Source: Clostridia bacterium
GTDB lineage: Bacteria > Bacillota > Clostridia > Christensenellales > Aristaeellaceae
Direction: 5' to 3'
NCBI GenBank assembly: GCA_017463245.1
Contig: JAFTPN010000017.1
Location: 1 to 64,000 of the forward strand
Length of the DNA stretch: 64,000 bases
A program made the translations under genes and the position numbers. The notes beneath the pieces were generated by a model, which was not told the origin of the DNA, did not search any database, and saw only the letters and a program-made list of their open reading frames with translations. This document shows positions 17,428 through 25,293 of this stretch, one piece after another; position 1 is the stretch's first letter; every line of letters starts with the position of its first letter.

Positions 17428-17775
17428 TTACGCCTTGGCGATCTCCACCAGCTTGGCGAAGCCAGCAGGATCGTTCACAGCCAGGTCGGCCAGCATCTTG
17501 CGGTTGACCTCGATGTTCTGCTTCTTCAGGCCATTGATAAAGGTGGAGTAGCTCATGCCGTTCAGGCGAGCGGCGGCGTTGATACGGGTGATCCACAGGC
17601 GGCGGAAATCGCGCTTGCGCAGCTTACGACCGGTGTAAGCATAACGCAGGGAGCGGGCAACCTGTTCGGTAGCGGCGCGGTACTGCTTGGACTTAGCGCC
17701 CCAGTAGCCCTTCGCCAGCTTCATAACCTTGCGGCGTTTCTTATGAGCGTTCACAGCTCTCTTAATGCGTGCCAT
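17428..17775 (-). CDS. rplT: 50S ribosomal protein L20
   Basis: A 115-residue ribosomal protein that binds 23S rRNA early in large-subunit assembly. The basic N-terminal arm ([20 protein letters not shown]), [13 protein letters not shown] and [14 protein letters not shown] are standard L20 signatures. Last gene of infC-rpmI-rplT. In Firmicutes L20 is known to repress its own operon through the leader RNA upstream of infC. AAGGAGG precedes the ATG. Confidence 0.98.
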   Translation of the reverse strand: MARIKRAVNAHKKRRKVMKLAKGYWGAKSKQYRAATEQVARSLRYAYTGRKLRKRDFRRLWITRINAAARLNGMSYSTFINGLKKQNIEVNRKMLADLAVNDPAGFAKLVEIAKA

Positions 17776-17804
17776 GTGATGAAACCTCCTTGCCAGCTAT
17801 TGGC

Positions 17805-18005
17805 TTATTTGTAGGGCAGCAGCTTGTGGATGGTGCGCGCTTCGGCGGCGTTGTCCACGATGCCGGCGGCCCGCAGGTGACGGGTGCGCTTGGTGGTCTT
17901 CAGGCGAACCTGATGGTTGGCGTTCATCTGCTTATGCTTCACGATACCGCTCTTGGTGAAAGAGAAGCGCTTGGCAGCACCACGGTGACTCTTTTGCTTA
18001 GGCAT
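17805..18005 (-). CDS. rpmI: 50S ribosomal protein L35
   Basis: A 66-residue basic protein with the L35 pattern MPKQKSHRGAAKRF, HLRAAGIV and a C-terminal lysine. It lies 29 bases before rplT and 32 bases after infC, in the conserved operon. AAAGGAGG precedes the ATG. Confidence 0.98.
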   Translation of the reverse strand: MPKQKSHRGAAKRFSFTKSGIVKHKQMNANHQVRLKTTKRTRHLRAAGIVDNAAEARTIHKLLPYK

Positions 18006-18037
18006 GGAATGGTCCTCCTTTGCTGTTTACTGGGGGG

Positions 18038-18622
18038 TTAATCCTGCTCAGCTTCTTTGGAAGCGGCCTTCTCCCGGGCGGCCTTCTTTTCCGCGAAGGA
18101 AGCCTTGGCAGCCTTGGGAGCCAGGATCATGATCATGTGACGGCCATCCATCAGCGGGCGGCGTTCCACCGTGCTGACTTCTTCGCACCGCTTGGCGAAA
18201 TCCTGCATGACCTTCATGCCGATCTCGCTGTGGGTGATCTGACGGCCGCGGAAGCGGATGGAAACCTTGACCTTGTCGCCATCCTGAAGGAACTTGGTAG
18301 CCATCTTCGCCTTGGTGAGAACGTCGTTCTCCTCGATGGTGGCGGAGAGCTGAACCTCCTTGATGGACACGACCCGCTGATTCTTACGGTTTTCGCGCTC
18401 GCGCTTGGACTGCTCGTAGCGGTACTTGTCGTAGTCCAGCAGCTTGCAGACGGGCGGCTTGGCAGTGGGCTGAATCTTGGCCAGGTCCAGGCCGCGTTCC
18501 TCAGCCAATGCGATGGCCTGCTGCGTGGGCATAACGCCAAGCTGTTCACCGTTCTCGTCGATCACGCGGACTTCGCGGTCCCGGATCTCCTCGTTGATCA
18601 TCAGATCGATTGCGATAACCAT
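18038..18622 (-). CDS. infC: Translation initiation factor IF-3
   Basis: IF-3 binds the 30S subunit and discriminates against wrong start codons. The 194 residues include the N-terminal domain (INEEIRDREVRVIDENGEQL), lysine-rich linker (YEQSKRERENRKNQ) and C-terminal domain (EVQLSATIEENDVLTKA...FRGRQITHSEIG), plus an Ala/Lys-rich tail (KAAREKAASKEAEQD). The annotated ATG lies only 3 bases after GGAGG, whereas an AUC codon two codons on is at a 9-base spacing. infC often uses non-AUG starts for autoregulation, so the true start is uncertain by two codons. Confidence 0.96.
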   Translation of the reverse strand: MVIAIDLMINEEIRDREVRVIDENGEQLGVMPTQQAIALAEERGLDLAKIQPTAKPPVCKLLDYDKYRYEQSKRERENRKNQRVVSIKEVQLSATIEENDVLTKAKMATKFLQDGDKVKVSIRFRGRQITHSEIGMKVMQDFAKRCEEVSTVERRPLMDGRHMIMILAPKAAKASFAEKKAAREKAASKEAEQD

Positions 18623-18639
18623 ACACCTCCAAATCTCCG

Positions 18640-18790
18640 TTTGACCCTCCGCCGCAAATGAAAAGCGACGGATCACTCGACCCGTCGCTGCATGAACACA
18701 TTCATTTCCCCTGGGGGAAAGATGCCATGATACCCGGCAGCGTGAGCCGCGCAAGGTGAGAGACGGGCAAGCCTCTTCTTCAAACATGGG
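18640..18790 (-). promoter_or_regulatory. Leader RNA of the infC-rpmI-rplT operon (L20-leader-like)
   Basis: The roughly 170-base transcript leader contains an intrinsic terminator-like hairpin GCGACGG...CCGTCGC followed by TTTTCATTT (about 18657-18688). It also has a possible long-range pairing of ATACCC near its 5' end with GGGTAT further on. This layout, and its place before infC, match L20-binding attenuator leaders of Firmicutes. The assignment is inferred from position and structure, not from a covariance model. Confidence 0.65.
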
Positions 18791-18791
18791 T

Positions 18792-18820
18792 ATGATACCA
18801 CACCGGGAAGGGATTGTCAA
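18792..18820 (-). promoter_or_regulatory. Promoter of infC-rpmI-rplT
   Basis: Consensus -35 TTGACA (18815-18820), 17-base spacer, -10 TATCAT (18792-18797) on the minus strand. Confidence 0.85.
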
Positions 18821-18888
18821 CAAGAAAATCAGAGTTTTTTGAATTCGGAATGAAGTGTGGGAAACCGGGGTGAGAACACGCAAAAAAC

Positions 18889-18917
18889 TTGACTGCCCTC
18901 CCCGGCAAGCGTACAAT
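18889..18917 (+). promoter_or_regulatory. Promoter of the G1P dehydrogenase/mutase operon
   Basis: -35 TTGACT (18889-18894), 17-base spacer, -10 TACAAT (18912-18917). It diverges from the infC promoter. Confidence 0.8.
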
Positions 18918-18948
18918 AAAAACCGAATATAATGCGGAGGTGTCCGCT

Positions 18949-20316
18949 ATGGACAAGCATTTTTCCGAAATGTCGCTGGCTGAGATCCTTTCTCCTGCGG
19001 GGCATGACTGCTCCTGCGGCAAGCATCACAGCTGCGAGCTGAAATATCTTAAGGTGGGCAAGGGCGTTATTTCCTGCCTGCCCGAGGGCATGGCGACCAT
19101 CGGGGTGAAGAAGCCCTTTGTGGTCATGGACTGCAACACCCAGAAGGCCGCCGGTGCGCTGGTGGAAAGCACCCTGCGGGAGGCGGGCATTGCCTATACG
19201 GCCTTCGTGTTCCCCGGCGAAGGCCGCATGGAGCCGGACGAGCGCGCCGTGGGCAGCCTGGCCATGGCCTTTGATCCCAGCTGCGATGTGCTGCTGGCCG
19301 TGGGCAGCGGCGTGATCAACGATTGCTGCAAGGTGCTGGCCAAGGCCTGCAAGCTGCCCAGCATGGTGGTTTGCACCGCCCCCAGCATGGACGGCTATGC
19401 CTCCAATTCTTCCTCCATGATCCAGAACCGGGTGAAGGTGAGCCTGTACAACGGCTGCCCCCAGGTGATCATTGCCGATACCAGCATCCTCAAAACCGCG
19501 CCGGACATCATGCTCCAGGCGGGTCTGGGCGACATGCTGGCTAAGTATGTGTCCGTGTGCGAGTGGCGCATCAGCCACCTGGTGTATGGCGATCCCTATT
19601 GCGAGGAGATCGCTGGTCTGGTGCGCGCCAGCTTGAAGAAGATCGTCGCCCATGCTGACGGCCTGATGCGCCGCGAGGACGACGCCTTAGCCGCCGTGGT
19701 GGAAGGCCTGGTGCTCAGCGGTATCTCGATGGCCTTTGCGGAGATCAGCCGCCCTGCCAGCGGGTTGGAGCATTATTTCTCCCACCTGTGGGAGATGCAG
19801 GCGCTGCGGGGGAACATCCCCTCCGACCTGCATGGTATTCAGGTGGGCGTGGGCACGTTGCTGACGCTGTGGATTTATGAGAACATCCTCACCACCGATA
19901 CCGTTGATGTGGACAAAGCCCGCCAGGCCATGGCGAGCTTCTCCCAGGAAAAGTGGAAGGAACAGGTGCAGCGCATCTTCGGCAGCATTGCGCCGGAAAT
20001 TCTCGCGCTGGAAGAAAAGGCAAAGAAAAACGACCCGGCCAAGCATGAGAAGCGCTTGCGGATCATTGCACAGAAGTGGCCGGGGATCCAGCAGATCATC
20101 AAGGAAGAGCTGCCCAGTCGGGAGAGCATCTGGCAGCTGATGAAGTCCTGCGGCATGCCCATGACGCCTGCTGACTTGAAGCTGAGCTATCAGGACACGG
20201 TGGATGCGCTGCTGGGCAGCAGGGATATCCGCGACAAGTATCTGACCAGCAGCCTTTTGTGGGATCTGGGTCTCCTGGAGGAGACCGCCGAAGCGCTGCG
20301 GGCCGTGTGTGAGTAA
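18949..20316 (+). CDS. sn-glycerol-1-phosphate dehydrogenase (AraM/EgsA family)
   Basis: Predicted NAD(P)-dependent reductase of dihydroxyacetone phosphate to sn-glycerol 1-phosphate, in the iron/zinc-dependent alcohol dehydrogenase fold. The 455 residues begin with a CSCGKHH motif common in this bacterial family. Then come a nucleotide-binding AVGSGVINDCCK, TAPSMDGYAS, GLGDMLAKY and metal-ligand SGLEHYFSHLWE. GGAGGTG precedes the ATG. It is 15 bases upstream of an ApgM-type gene. G1P is the archaeal lipid backbone; in Bacillus AraM makes heptaprenylglyceryl phosphate. The end product here is unknown. Confidence 0.88.
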   Translation: MDKHFSEMSLAEILSPAGHDCSCGKHHSCELKYLKVGKGVISCLPEGMATIGVKKPFVVMDCNTQKAAGALVESTLREAGIAYTAFVFPGEGRMEPDERAVGSLAMAFDPSCDVLLAVGSGVINDCCKVLAKACKLPSMVVCTAPSMDGYASNSSSMIQNRVKVSLYNGCPQVIIADTSILKTAPDIMLQAGLGDMLAKYVSVCEWRISHLVYGDPYCEEIAGLVRASLKKIVAHADGLMRREDDALAAVVEGLVLSGISMAFAEISRPASGLEHYFSHLWEMQALRGNIPSDLHGIQVGVGTLLTLWIYENILTTDTVDVDKARQAMASFSQEKWKEQVQRIFGSIAPEILALEEKAKKNDPAKHEKRLRIIAQKWPGIQQIIKEELPSRESIWQLMKSCGMPMTPADLKLSYQDTVDALLGSRDIRDKYLTSSLLWDLGLLEETAEALRAVCE

Positions 20317-20331
20317 TAAGGAGGAAATGCT

Positions 20332-21546
20332 ATGAAATATGTACTGATCATCGGCGATGGCATGAGCGACGACCCCATTGCAGAGCTGGGCGACAAAACG
20401 CCCCTGGAATACCTCGACCTGCCCCACATGGGCATCCTGGCGGGCAGCGAGGTGGGTCGGTGCCAGACGGTGCCGGAGGGTGTGCCTGCGGGCAGCGATA
20501 CCGCCATCCTGAACATCTTCGGCAACGATCCCCGGGACTGCTACACTGGCCGCAGCGTGCTGGAAGCCGCGGGCGTGGATGTGACCCTGCAGCCCGGGGA
20601 GGTCTCCATGCGCGTGAACCTGTGCGCGGTGGAGGAGATCGGCGATGAGCTGATCATCCACAGCCACAACGGCGGCAACATCGAGGGCGACGAGGCCGAG
20701 ACCCTGATGAACGACCTGATCGCCGATCCCCGCTTTGCCGAGGCAGCAGAAAAGGTGCAGCTGCACATCCATGTGAGCCGCACCTTCCGGCACATCGGCG
20801 TGTTTGGCAACGTGGCGGAGGACGCGGTGTTCCGCACCACCGAGCCCCACAACGTGCTGGAGCAGGACGTGGGCAAGCATTACCCCACCGGCGCTTATGC
20901 CGATGAGATCACCCAGCTGATGCAGGTGAGCTACCAGGTGCTGAAGGATCACCCCATCAACCAGGCGCGCATCGCCCGCGGCCAGCTGCCCGCCAACATG
21001 ATCTGGCCCTGGGGCGCAGGCCGCGCCATGCTGCTGCCGAACTTCCAGGAGAAGTACGGCAAGTCCGGCGTGGTGATCAGCGCCGTGCCGCTGGTGTGGG
21101 GCATCGCCACCCTGATGGGGCTGCCCCATCCCCACATTCCCGGCGCCACCGGCGACCTGGACACCAACTATGCCGGCAAGGTGCAGGCGGCTGTGGACGC
21201 CTTGCGGGACGGCGCGGACTTTGCGGCCATCCACGTGGAAGCCCCCGACGAGATGACCCACGCGGGCGACCTGCCCAAGAAGCTGGAGGCCATCCGCCTG
21301 CTGGACAAGGAAGTGGTGAAGCCCCTGCTGGAGAAGCTCCCCGAGCTGGGCGATTTCCGCATCCTGATGCTCTCCGACCACAAAACCCTGATGTCCACCC
21401 GTACCCACGATGGCAAGCCCGTCCCCTTTGCCATTTACGACAGCCGCAACCCCGGCACCCCCAGCCGGTTGGACGAAGCCACCGCGGAGAAGGGCGTGTG
21501 GGTTGCCGAGGGGCATGATATTATGGCGAGGCTGCTGGAAGTGTAA
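20332..21546 (+). CDS. Cofactor-independent phosphoglycerate mutase, archaeal (ApgM) type
   Basis: A 404-residue alkaline-phosphatase-superfamily enzyme predicted to interconvert 3- and 2-phosphoglycerate. Metal-site and phosphoserine motifs are DGMSDDP at the N terminus, PAGSDTAILNIFGNDP (active-site Ser), HVEAPDEMTHAGD and LSDHKT. Members of this family in Clostridia are sometimes annotated as possible homoserine kinase, so threonine synthesis is an alternative, noting hom elsewhere in the window. AAGGAGG is 7 bases before the ATG. Co-transcribed with the G1P dehydrogenase. An E repeat module starts right at its stop codon. Confidence 0.88.
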   Translation: MKYVLIIGDGMSDDPIAELGDKTPLEYLDLPHMGILAGSEVGRCQTVPEGVPAGSDTAILNIFGNDPRDCYTGRSVLEAAGVDVTLQPGEVSMRVNLCAVEEIGDELIIHSHNGGNIEGDEAETLMNDLIADPRFAEAAEKVQLHIHVSRTFRHIGVFGNVAEDAVFRTTEPHNVLEQDVGKHYPTGAYADEITQLMQVSYQVLKDHPINQARIARGQLPANMIWPWGAGRAMLLPNFQEKYGKSGVVISAVPLVWGIATLMGLPHPHIPGATGDLDTNYAGKVQAAVDALRDGADFAAIHVEAPDEMTHAGDLPKKLEAIRLLDKEVVKPLLEKLPELGDFRILMLSDHKTLMSTRTHDGKPVPFAIYDSRNPGTPSRLDEATAEKGVWVAEGHDIMARLLEV

Positions 21547-21872
21547 TTCGGAATTCGGAATGCGGAATTCGGAATTTAGTTAGTAGCCTACACCTCATCA
21601 GTCAGCGCAAGCGCTGACAGCTTCCCCTCAAGGGGAAGCCATGGTGCGTGCCCATGCAAAAGCCTTCCCCTTGAGGGGAAGGTGGCCGAAGGCCGGATGA
21701 GGTGGAAAGCTACTTGCATCGCGTCGCGGCGCATCCGTTATGCGCCGTGACCCCTGCTCGGAGACCACCCAGCAATGCTCACCCCGAATGGGAGTCCAGA
21801 GGGCCGAACGGCCCTTTGGCGGGTTGTCAGGGCAGCGCCCTGACCGGGAGTGCAGAGGGCAGAGCCCTCTGC
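21547..21872. repeat. Composite intergenic repeat region 5 (order E-A-B)
   Basis: No gene here. E module 21547-21581 (GGAATTCGGAATGCGGAATT); A module 21591-21706 with CACCTCATC/GATGAGGTG ends; B module 21720-21871 with hairpins GTCAGGGCAGCGCCCTGAC and GCAGAGGGCAGAGCCCTCTGC. B ends directly at the stop of the minus-strand gene at 21873, while E begins directly at the stop of the plus-strand gene at 21546. Confidence 0.85.
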
Positions 21873-22460
21873 CTAACTGTCTGCCGCTTCCAGCCATTGG
21901 GCAAGCGCTTCCTGGGTGTCAAAGCCCTTGCCGGGGCGCAGCTCTTCCTGGTAGGAATCGGGGAGGTCGCTGAGGGGGATATCGAGGGCTTCGACGAGGG
22001 CGAGGGCGTCGCCGTATTTGTTCTGGAAGATGCAGAGCATACCGCTGTCGTCGGGCATGAGGATCACATGCTCCGGGCAATACATGGTGAGGGACTGTTC
22101 CATGGTGACCTCGCCGGGGGCAAAGCTGGTGACCTGCCAGGCGTCGTAGGCGGCCTCCAGGTCAGCACGGGTCTTGCCTGCCAGGTCTGGCGGCAGGGTC
22201 TGGCGGCGGGTGAGGGAATGCCCGCAGGGGGTGTAGGTCAGGTGCTGGAGCAGCGCGCAGTCCGCGTTCAGGGTCTGCACGGTGGAGCTGCCCACCTGGG
22301 TGAGCTGCTCATCCTCCGGTGCGGAGGCGGTGCGGGGCGTGAGGCCGATGATCAGCAATAGCGCCATGCCCAGCAGCGTCAGACTGCCCAGGATGATCTG
22401 CCGCCGGTCGATCAGCGCCTTCGCCTGGGGCTTGGAGGGCTGTTTATCCCATTGTCGCAT
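21873..22460 (-). CDS. Membrane-anchored protein with BofC-like C-terminal region
   Basis: A 195-residue protein with a cytoplasmic basic N terminus, one membrane helix (about 24-43, IILGSLTLLGMALLLIIGL) and an extracytoplasmic domain. The last 70 residues (YCPEHVILMPD..., IPLSDLPDSYQEEL, GFDTQEALAQWLE) resemble the C-terminal domain of BofC-type proteins, which in sporulating Firmicutes restrain the SpoIVB protease. No sporulation gene is adjacent, so this is a weak family guess. AAAGGAG is 8 bases before the ATG. It is divergent from the HAD gene. Confidence 0.6.
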   Translation of the reverse strand: MRQWDKQPSKPQAKALIDRRQIILGSLTLLGMALLLIIGLTPRTASAPEDEQLTQVGSSTVQTLNADCALLQHLTYTPCGHSLTRRQTLPPDLAGKTRADLEAAYDAWQVTSFAPGEVTMEQSLTMYCPEHVILMPDDSGMLCIFQNKYGDALALVEALDIPLSDLPDSYQEELRPGKGFDTQEALAQWLEAADS

Positions 22461-22536
22461 TGGTTTCGCTCCTTTTCAGGTATGATGGGTTATTCTGCCT
22501 GGCGGGGGAGCGAATTATTCCTGTGGAGGAACTTAT

Positions 22537-23169
22537 ATGTATCAGGCTGTTCTGTTTGACCTGGATGGTACCCTGACCAACTCCCTGGAGGACATCGCCT
22601 TTGCCATGAACCGTGCCCTGCGGCTGCACGGCCTGCCGGAGCATCCCGTGGCGGCCTACCGCTACATGGTGGGGGACGGCGCACGGGTGCTGGCGCGGCG
22701 GGCGGTGGGCGAGCGGGCTGAGCTGGCGGATGCCATGTTCAGGGAGTATCAGGCCTACTACCGGGAGCACAACCTGGACAGGACGAAGCCCTATGAGGGC
22801 ATTGTGCAGCTGCTGGAAAGCTTGCAGCAAAAGGGCTTGAAGCTCTGCGTGTTCTCCAACAAGCCCCATGCGGATACCTGCCGGGTGGTGGCGCATTTCT
22901 TCCCGCAGATCCGCTTTGATGTGGTGCGGGGGCAGATGGACGGCGTGCCGGTGAAGCCCGATCCAGCCGGAGCGCTGGCGGTGGCAGAGGCCATCGGCGT
23001 GGCGCCGGAGGACTTCCTGTATCTGGGCGACACCAACGTGGATATGTTCTGCGCCCGCAATGCCGGGATGCACCCCATCGGCGTGACCTGGGGTTTCCGG
23101 GAGGCGGAGGAGCTGCTGGAGGCCGGGGCGGAGAAACTGCTCCATCATCCAATGGAATTAGAAATGTAA
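22537..23169 (+). CDS. HAD-superfamily phosphatase, phosphoglycolate-phosphatase-like
   Basis: A 210-residue HAD hydrolase with all four motifs: FDLDGTLTNS (nucleophile Asp8), VFSNKP (Thr/Ser position), KPDP (Lys) and YLGDTNVDM (metal Asp). An alpha-helical cap (about 15-80) places it with Gph/PgmB-like enzymes that hydrolyse small phosphoesters such as phosphoglycolate. The exact substrate is not readable. GGAGG is 7 bases before the ATG. Confidence 0.9.
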   Translation: MYQAVLFDLDGTLTNSLEDIAFAMNRALRLHGLPEHPVAAYRYMVGDGARVLARRAVGERAELADAMFREYQAYYREHNLDRTKPYEGIVQLLESLQQKGLKLCVFSNKPHADTCRVVAHFFPQIRFDVVRGQMDGVPVKPDPAGALAVAEAIGVAPEDFLYLGDTNVDMFCARNAGMHPIGVTWGFREAEELLEAGAEKLLHHPMELEM

Positions 23170-23186
23170 CATATTTGTCATATTAC

Positions 23187-23215
23187 TTTACAAAAGTATA
23201 ATTTCCTGTTATACT
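23187..23215 (+). promoter_or_regulatory. Promoter of the peptidoglycan-binding protein gene
   Basis: -35 TTTACA (23187-23192), 17-base spacer, -10 TATACT (23210-23215). Confidence 0.75.
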
Positions 23216-23252
23216 GCAAGATGAAATACAGTATGTATGGGAGGTATACGGC

Positions 23253-25190
23253 ATGAACAAGCGGAACATCTGGCGCGGGGTCATCGCAATGGTGATGCTC
23301 GTGTCTTTTTGCGCGTCCGCCTTTGCCGCAAGCTATAAAACCCTGCGCTACCGCGACCAGGGCGACGATGTGCTGAAAATGCAAAAGGCGCTGGTGAGCC
23401 TGGGTTATGCCACCGGCGGCACGGATGGCAAGTTTGGCCCCACTACGCTGGTTGCCGTGCGCCAGTTCCAGAAGGACAACGGCCTCACGGTGGACGGCGC
23501 CGCGGGCAGCGCCACCCTGACGCTGCTCTACGACCGGGCAGGGGGCAGCACGTCCTCCGGCTCTTCCGGCAGCACGGGAAGCAGCGGTTCCACCAGTTCC
23601 GGCAGCTATTTCGGCGGGAATTATAACACGCTGAAGTATGGCTCCCGGGGTGACCAGGTGAAGCTGCTGCAGAAGGCGCTGAACCAGCTGGGCTACTCCG
23701 CTGGCAGCGCGGACGGCAAGTTCGGCTCCGGTACCCAGCGGGCGGTGGTGGCCTTCCAGCGCGCCAACGGCCTGGGCGCTGACGGCCTGGCTGGTACCAA
23801 GACCCTCAAGAAGATCGAAGCGCTGCTTGCGGGTGGTTCTTCCACGGTGACGCCTGCGCCGGACACGGGTTCCTCCAGCGGTAGCAGCAACAGCGGCTAC
23901 ACCGTGCCCAGCCGTACCCTGCGCAAGGGCTACCAGGGCGACGATGTGAAGAGCGTGCAGACCCGCCTGAAGGAGCTGGGGTACTACACTGGCTCCATCG
24001 ATGGCAAGTACGGCAGCGGCTCCATGGCGGCGGTGAAGGCTTTCCAGAGCAAGCACGGCCTCACGGCGGACGGCCTGGCGGGCAAGGCGACCTATGCCAT
24101 CCTGTTCTCCGACAGCGCCAAGAAGGCCAGCGAGTCCACCACGACCACCACGCCTTCCACCCCCAGCACCAGCTATGAGATCCCCACCCGCACCCTGCGC
24201 AGGAACGACACCGGCGACGATGTATCCACCCTGCAAAAGCGCCTGAAGGAGCTGGGCTACTACACCAGCCTGGTGGACGGCAGCTTTGGCAACGGAACGG
24301 TGGCAGCGGTGACGGCCTTCCAGCAGCAGCATGGCCTGACGGCCGATGGTGTGGCGGGCAGCAAGACCTATGCCATTCTGTTCAGCAGCAAGGCGCAGCA
24401 GGCCACCAAGGCGCCGGATTCCTCCGACAATGAGATCGCCGACGATCAGCCCACCGCCACCGAACCCGAGGGCGGCTGGACGAAGCTGAAGCGCGACAGC
24501 ACCGGCGCTGCGGTGAAGCAGCTGCAGGAGGCGCTGGCCAAGCTGAATTACCCCATCGGCGTTTCCAGCGAGGATGGCTATGTGTACAACTACTCGACCG
24601 TGTGGGCGGTGGAGTGCTTCCAGCGCCGCAACGGCCTGCCGGTGGACGGCGTGGCTGGCGCGGCCACCCAGGCGAAGCTCTACGGCGGCCAGGCCGTGGG
24701 CATGGACACCAGCCTGTCCTCCAATGTAGCCAAGGGCGTTGCCCCTGGCGGCGCGGATCTGGAGCTGCTGCATTGGTACAACGACATCAGCCCCTATCTC
24801 CAGCGCAACCGCAACTTTACCGTGTATGAGCCTGTTTCCGGCAAGCAATGGAACATGCGGCTGTACTCCGCCGGTCACCATGCCGACTCCGAACCCCTCA
24901 CCAAGGAAGACGCTCAGATCATGTACGAGGTGTGGGGCAACCAATGGAGCTGGAATGAAAAGCCCGTGTACGTCCGCCTGGCCAACGGCACCTGGTGCAT
25001 CGCCTCCATGCCCAATATGCCCCACCTTTCCGGCGGCATTTCGGACAATGGCTTCGATGGCCACACCTGCGTGCATTTCCCACGCACCATGACCGAGGTG
25101 CAGAAGAACGATCCTAAGAATGCGGCAAGACATAACAGGGACATCCGCATTCATTGGCTGAAACTGACGGGTGAAATGATCCCCTGGTAA
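23253..25190 (+). CDS. Exported protein with five peptidoglycan-binding repeats and a DGHTCVHF C-terminal domain
   Basis: A 645-residue secreted wall protein. Signal peptide at 1-25 (ends SAFAAS). Five PG_binding_1-type repeats follow at about 28-95, 125-190, 220-285, 312-376 and 405-475. Each has the pattern LRxGxxGDDVxxLQxxLxxLGY...DGxFGxxTxxAV..FQ..NGL..DG.AG, and Ser/Thr-rich linkers join them. The last 155 residues form a distinct domain containing DNGFDGHTCVHFPRTM and a histidine-rich tail, which suggests Cys/His catalysis or metal binding; I do not know a named family for it. Own promoter and terminator. Wall hydrolysis or crosslinking is inference. Confidence 0.85.
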   Translation: MNKRNIWRGVIAMVMLVSFCASAFAASYKTLRYRDQGDDVLKMQKALVSLGYATGGTDGKFGPTTLVAVRQFQKDNGLTVDGAAGSATLTLLYDRAGGSTSSGSSGSTGSSGSTSSGSYFGGNYNTLKYGSRGDQVKLLQKALNQLGYSAGSADGKFGSGTQRAVVAFQRANGLGADGLAGTKTLKKIEALLAGGSSTVTPAPDTGSSSGSSNSGYTVPSRTLRKGYQGDDVKSVQTRLKELGYYTGSIDGKYGSGSMAAVKAFQSKHGLTADGLAGKATYAILFSDSAKKASESTTTTTPSTPSTSYEIPTRTLRRNDTGDDVSTLQKRLKELGYYTSLVDGSFGNGTVAAVTAFQQQHGLTADGVAGSKTYAILFSSKAQQATKAPDSSDNEIADDQPTATEPEGGWTKLKRDSTGAAVKQLQEALAKLNYPIGVSSEDGYVYNYSTVWAVECFQRRNGLPVDGVAGAATQAKLYGGQAVGMDTSLSSNVAKGVAPGGADLELLHWYNDISPYLQRNRNFTVYEPVSGKQWNMRLYSAGHHADSEPLTKEDAQIMYEVWGNQWSWNEKPVYVRLANGTWCIASMPNMPHLSGGISDNGFDGHTCVHFPRTMTEVQKNDPKNAARHNRDIRIHWLKLTGEMIPW

Positions 25191-25197
25191 ACAACGC

Positions 25198-25236
25198 ACT
25201 TCCCCGGAGCGAGCAAGACGCTCCGGGGAATTTTTT
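25198..25236 (+). terminator. Terminator after the peptidoglycan-binding protein gene
   Basis: Hairpin TTCCCCGGAGCG...CGCTCCGGGGAA followed by TTTTTT. Confidence 0.95.
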
Positions 25237-25293
25237 GTGCTTTGCAGGAAGAATTTCCCTTGCTGCACCGTTGTATGGGCAGAGGTGAGACAA

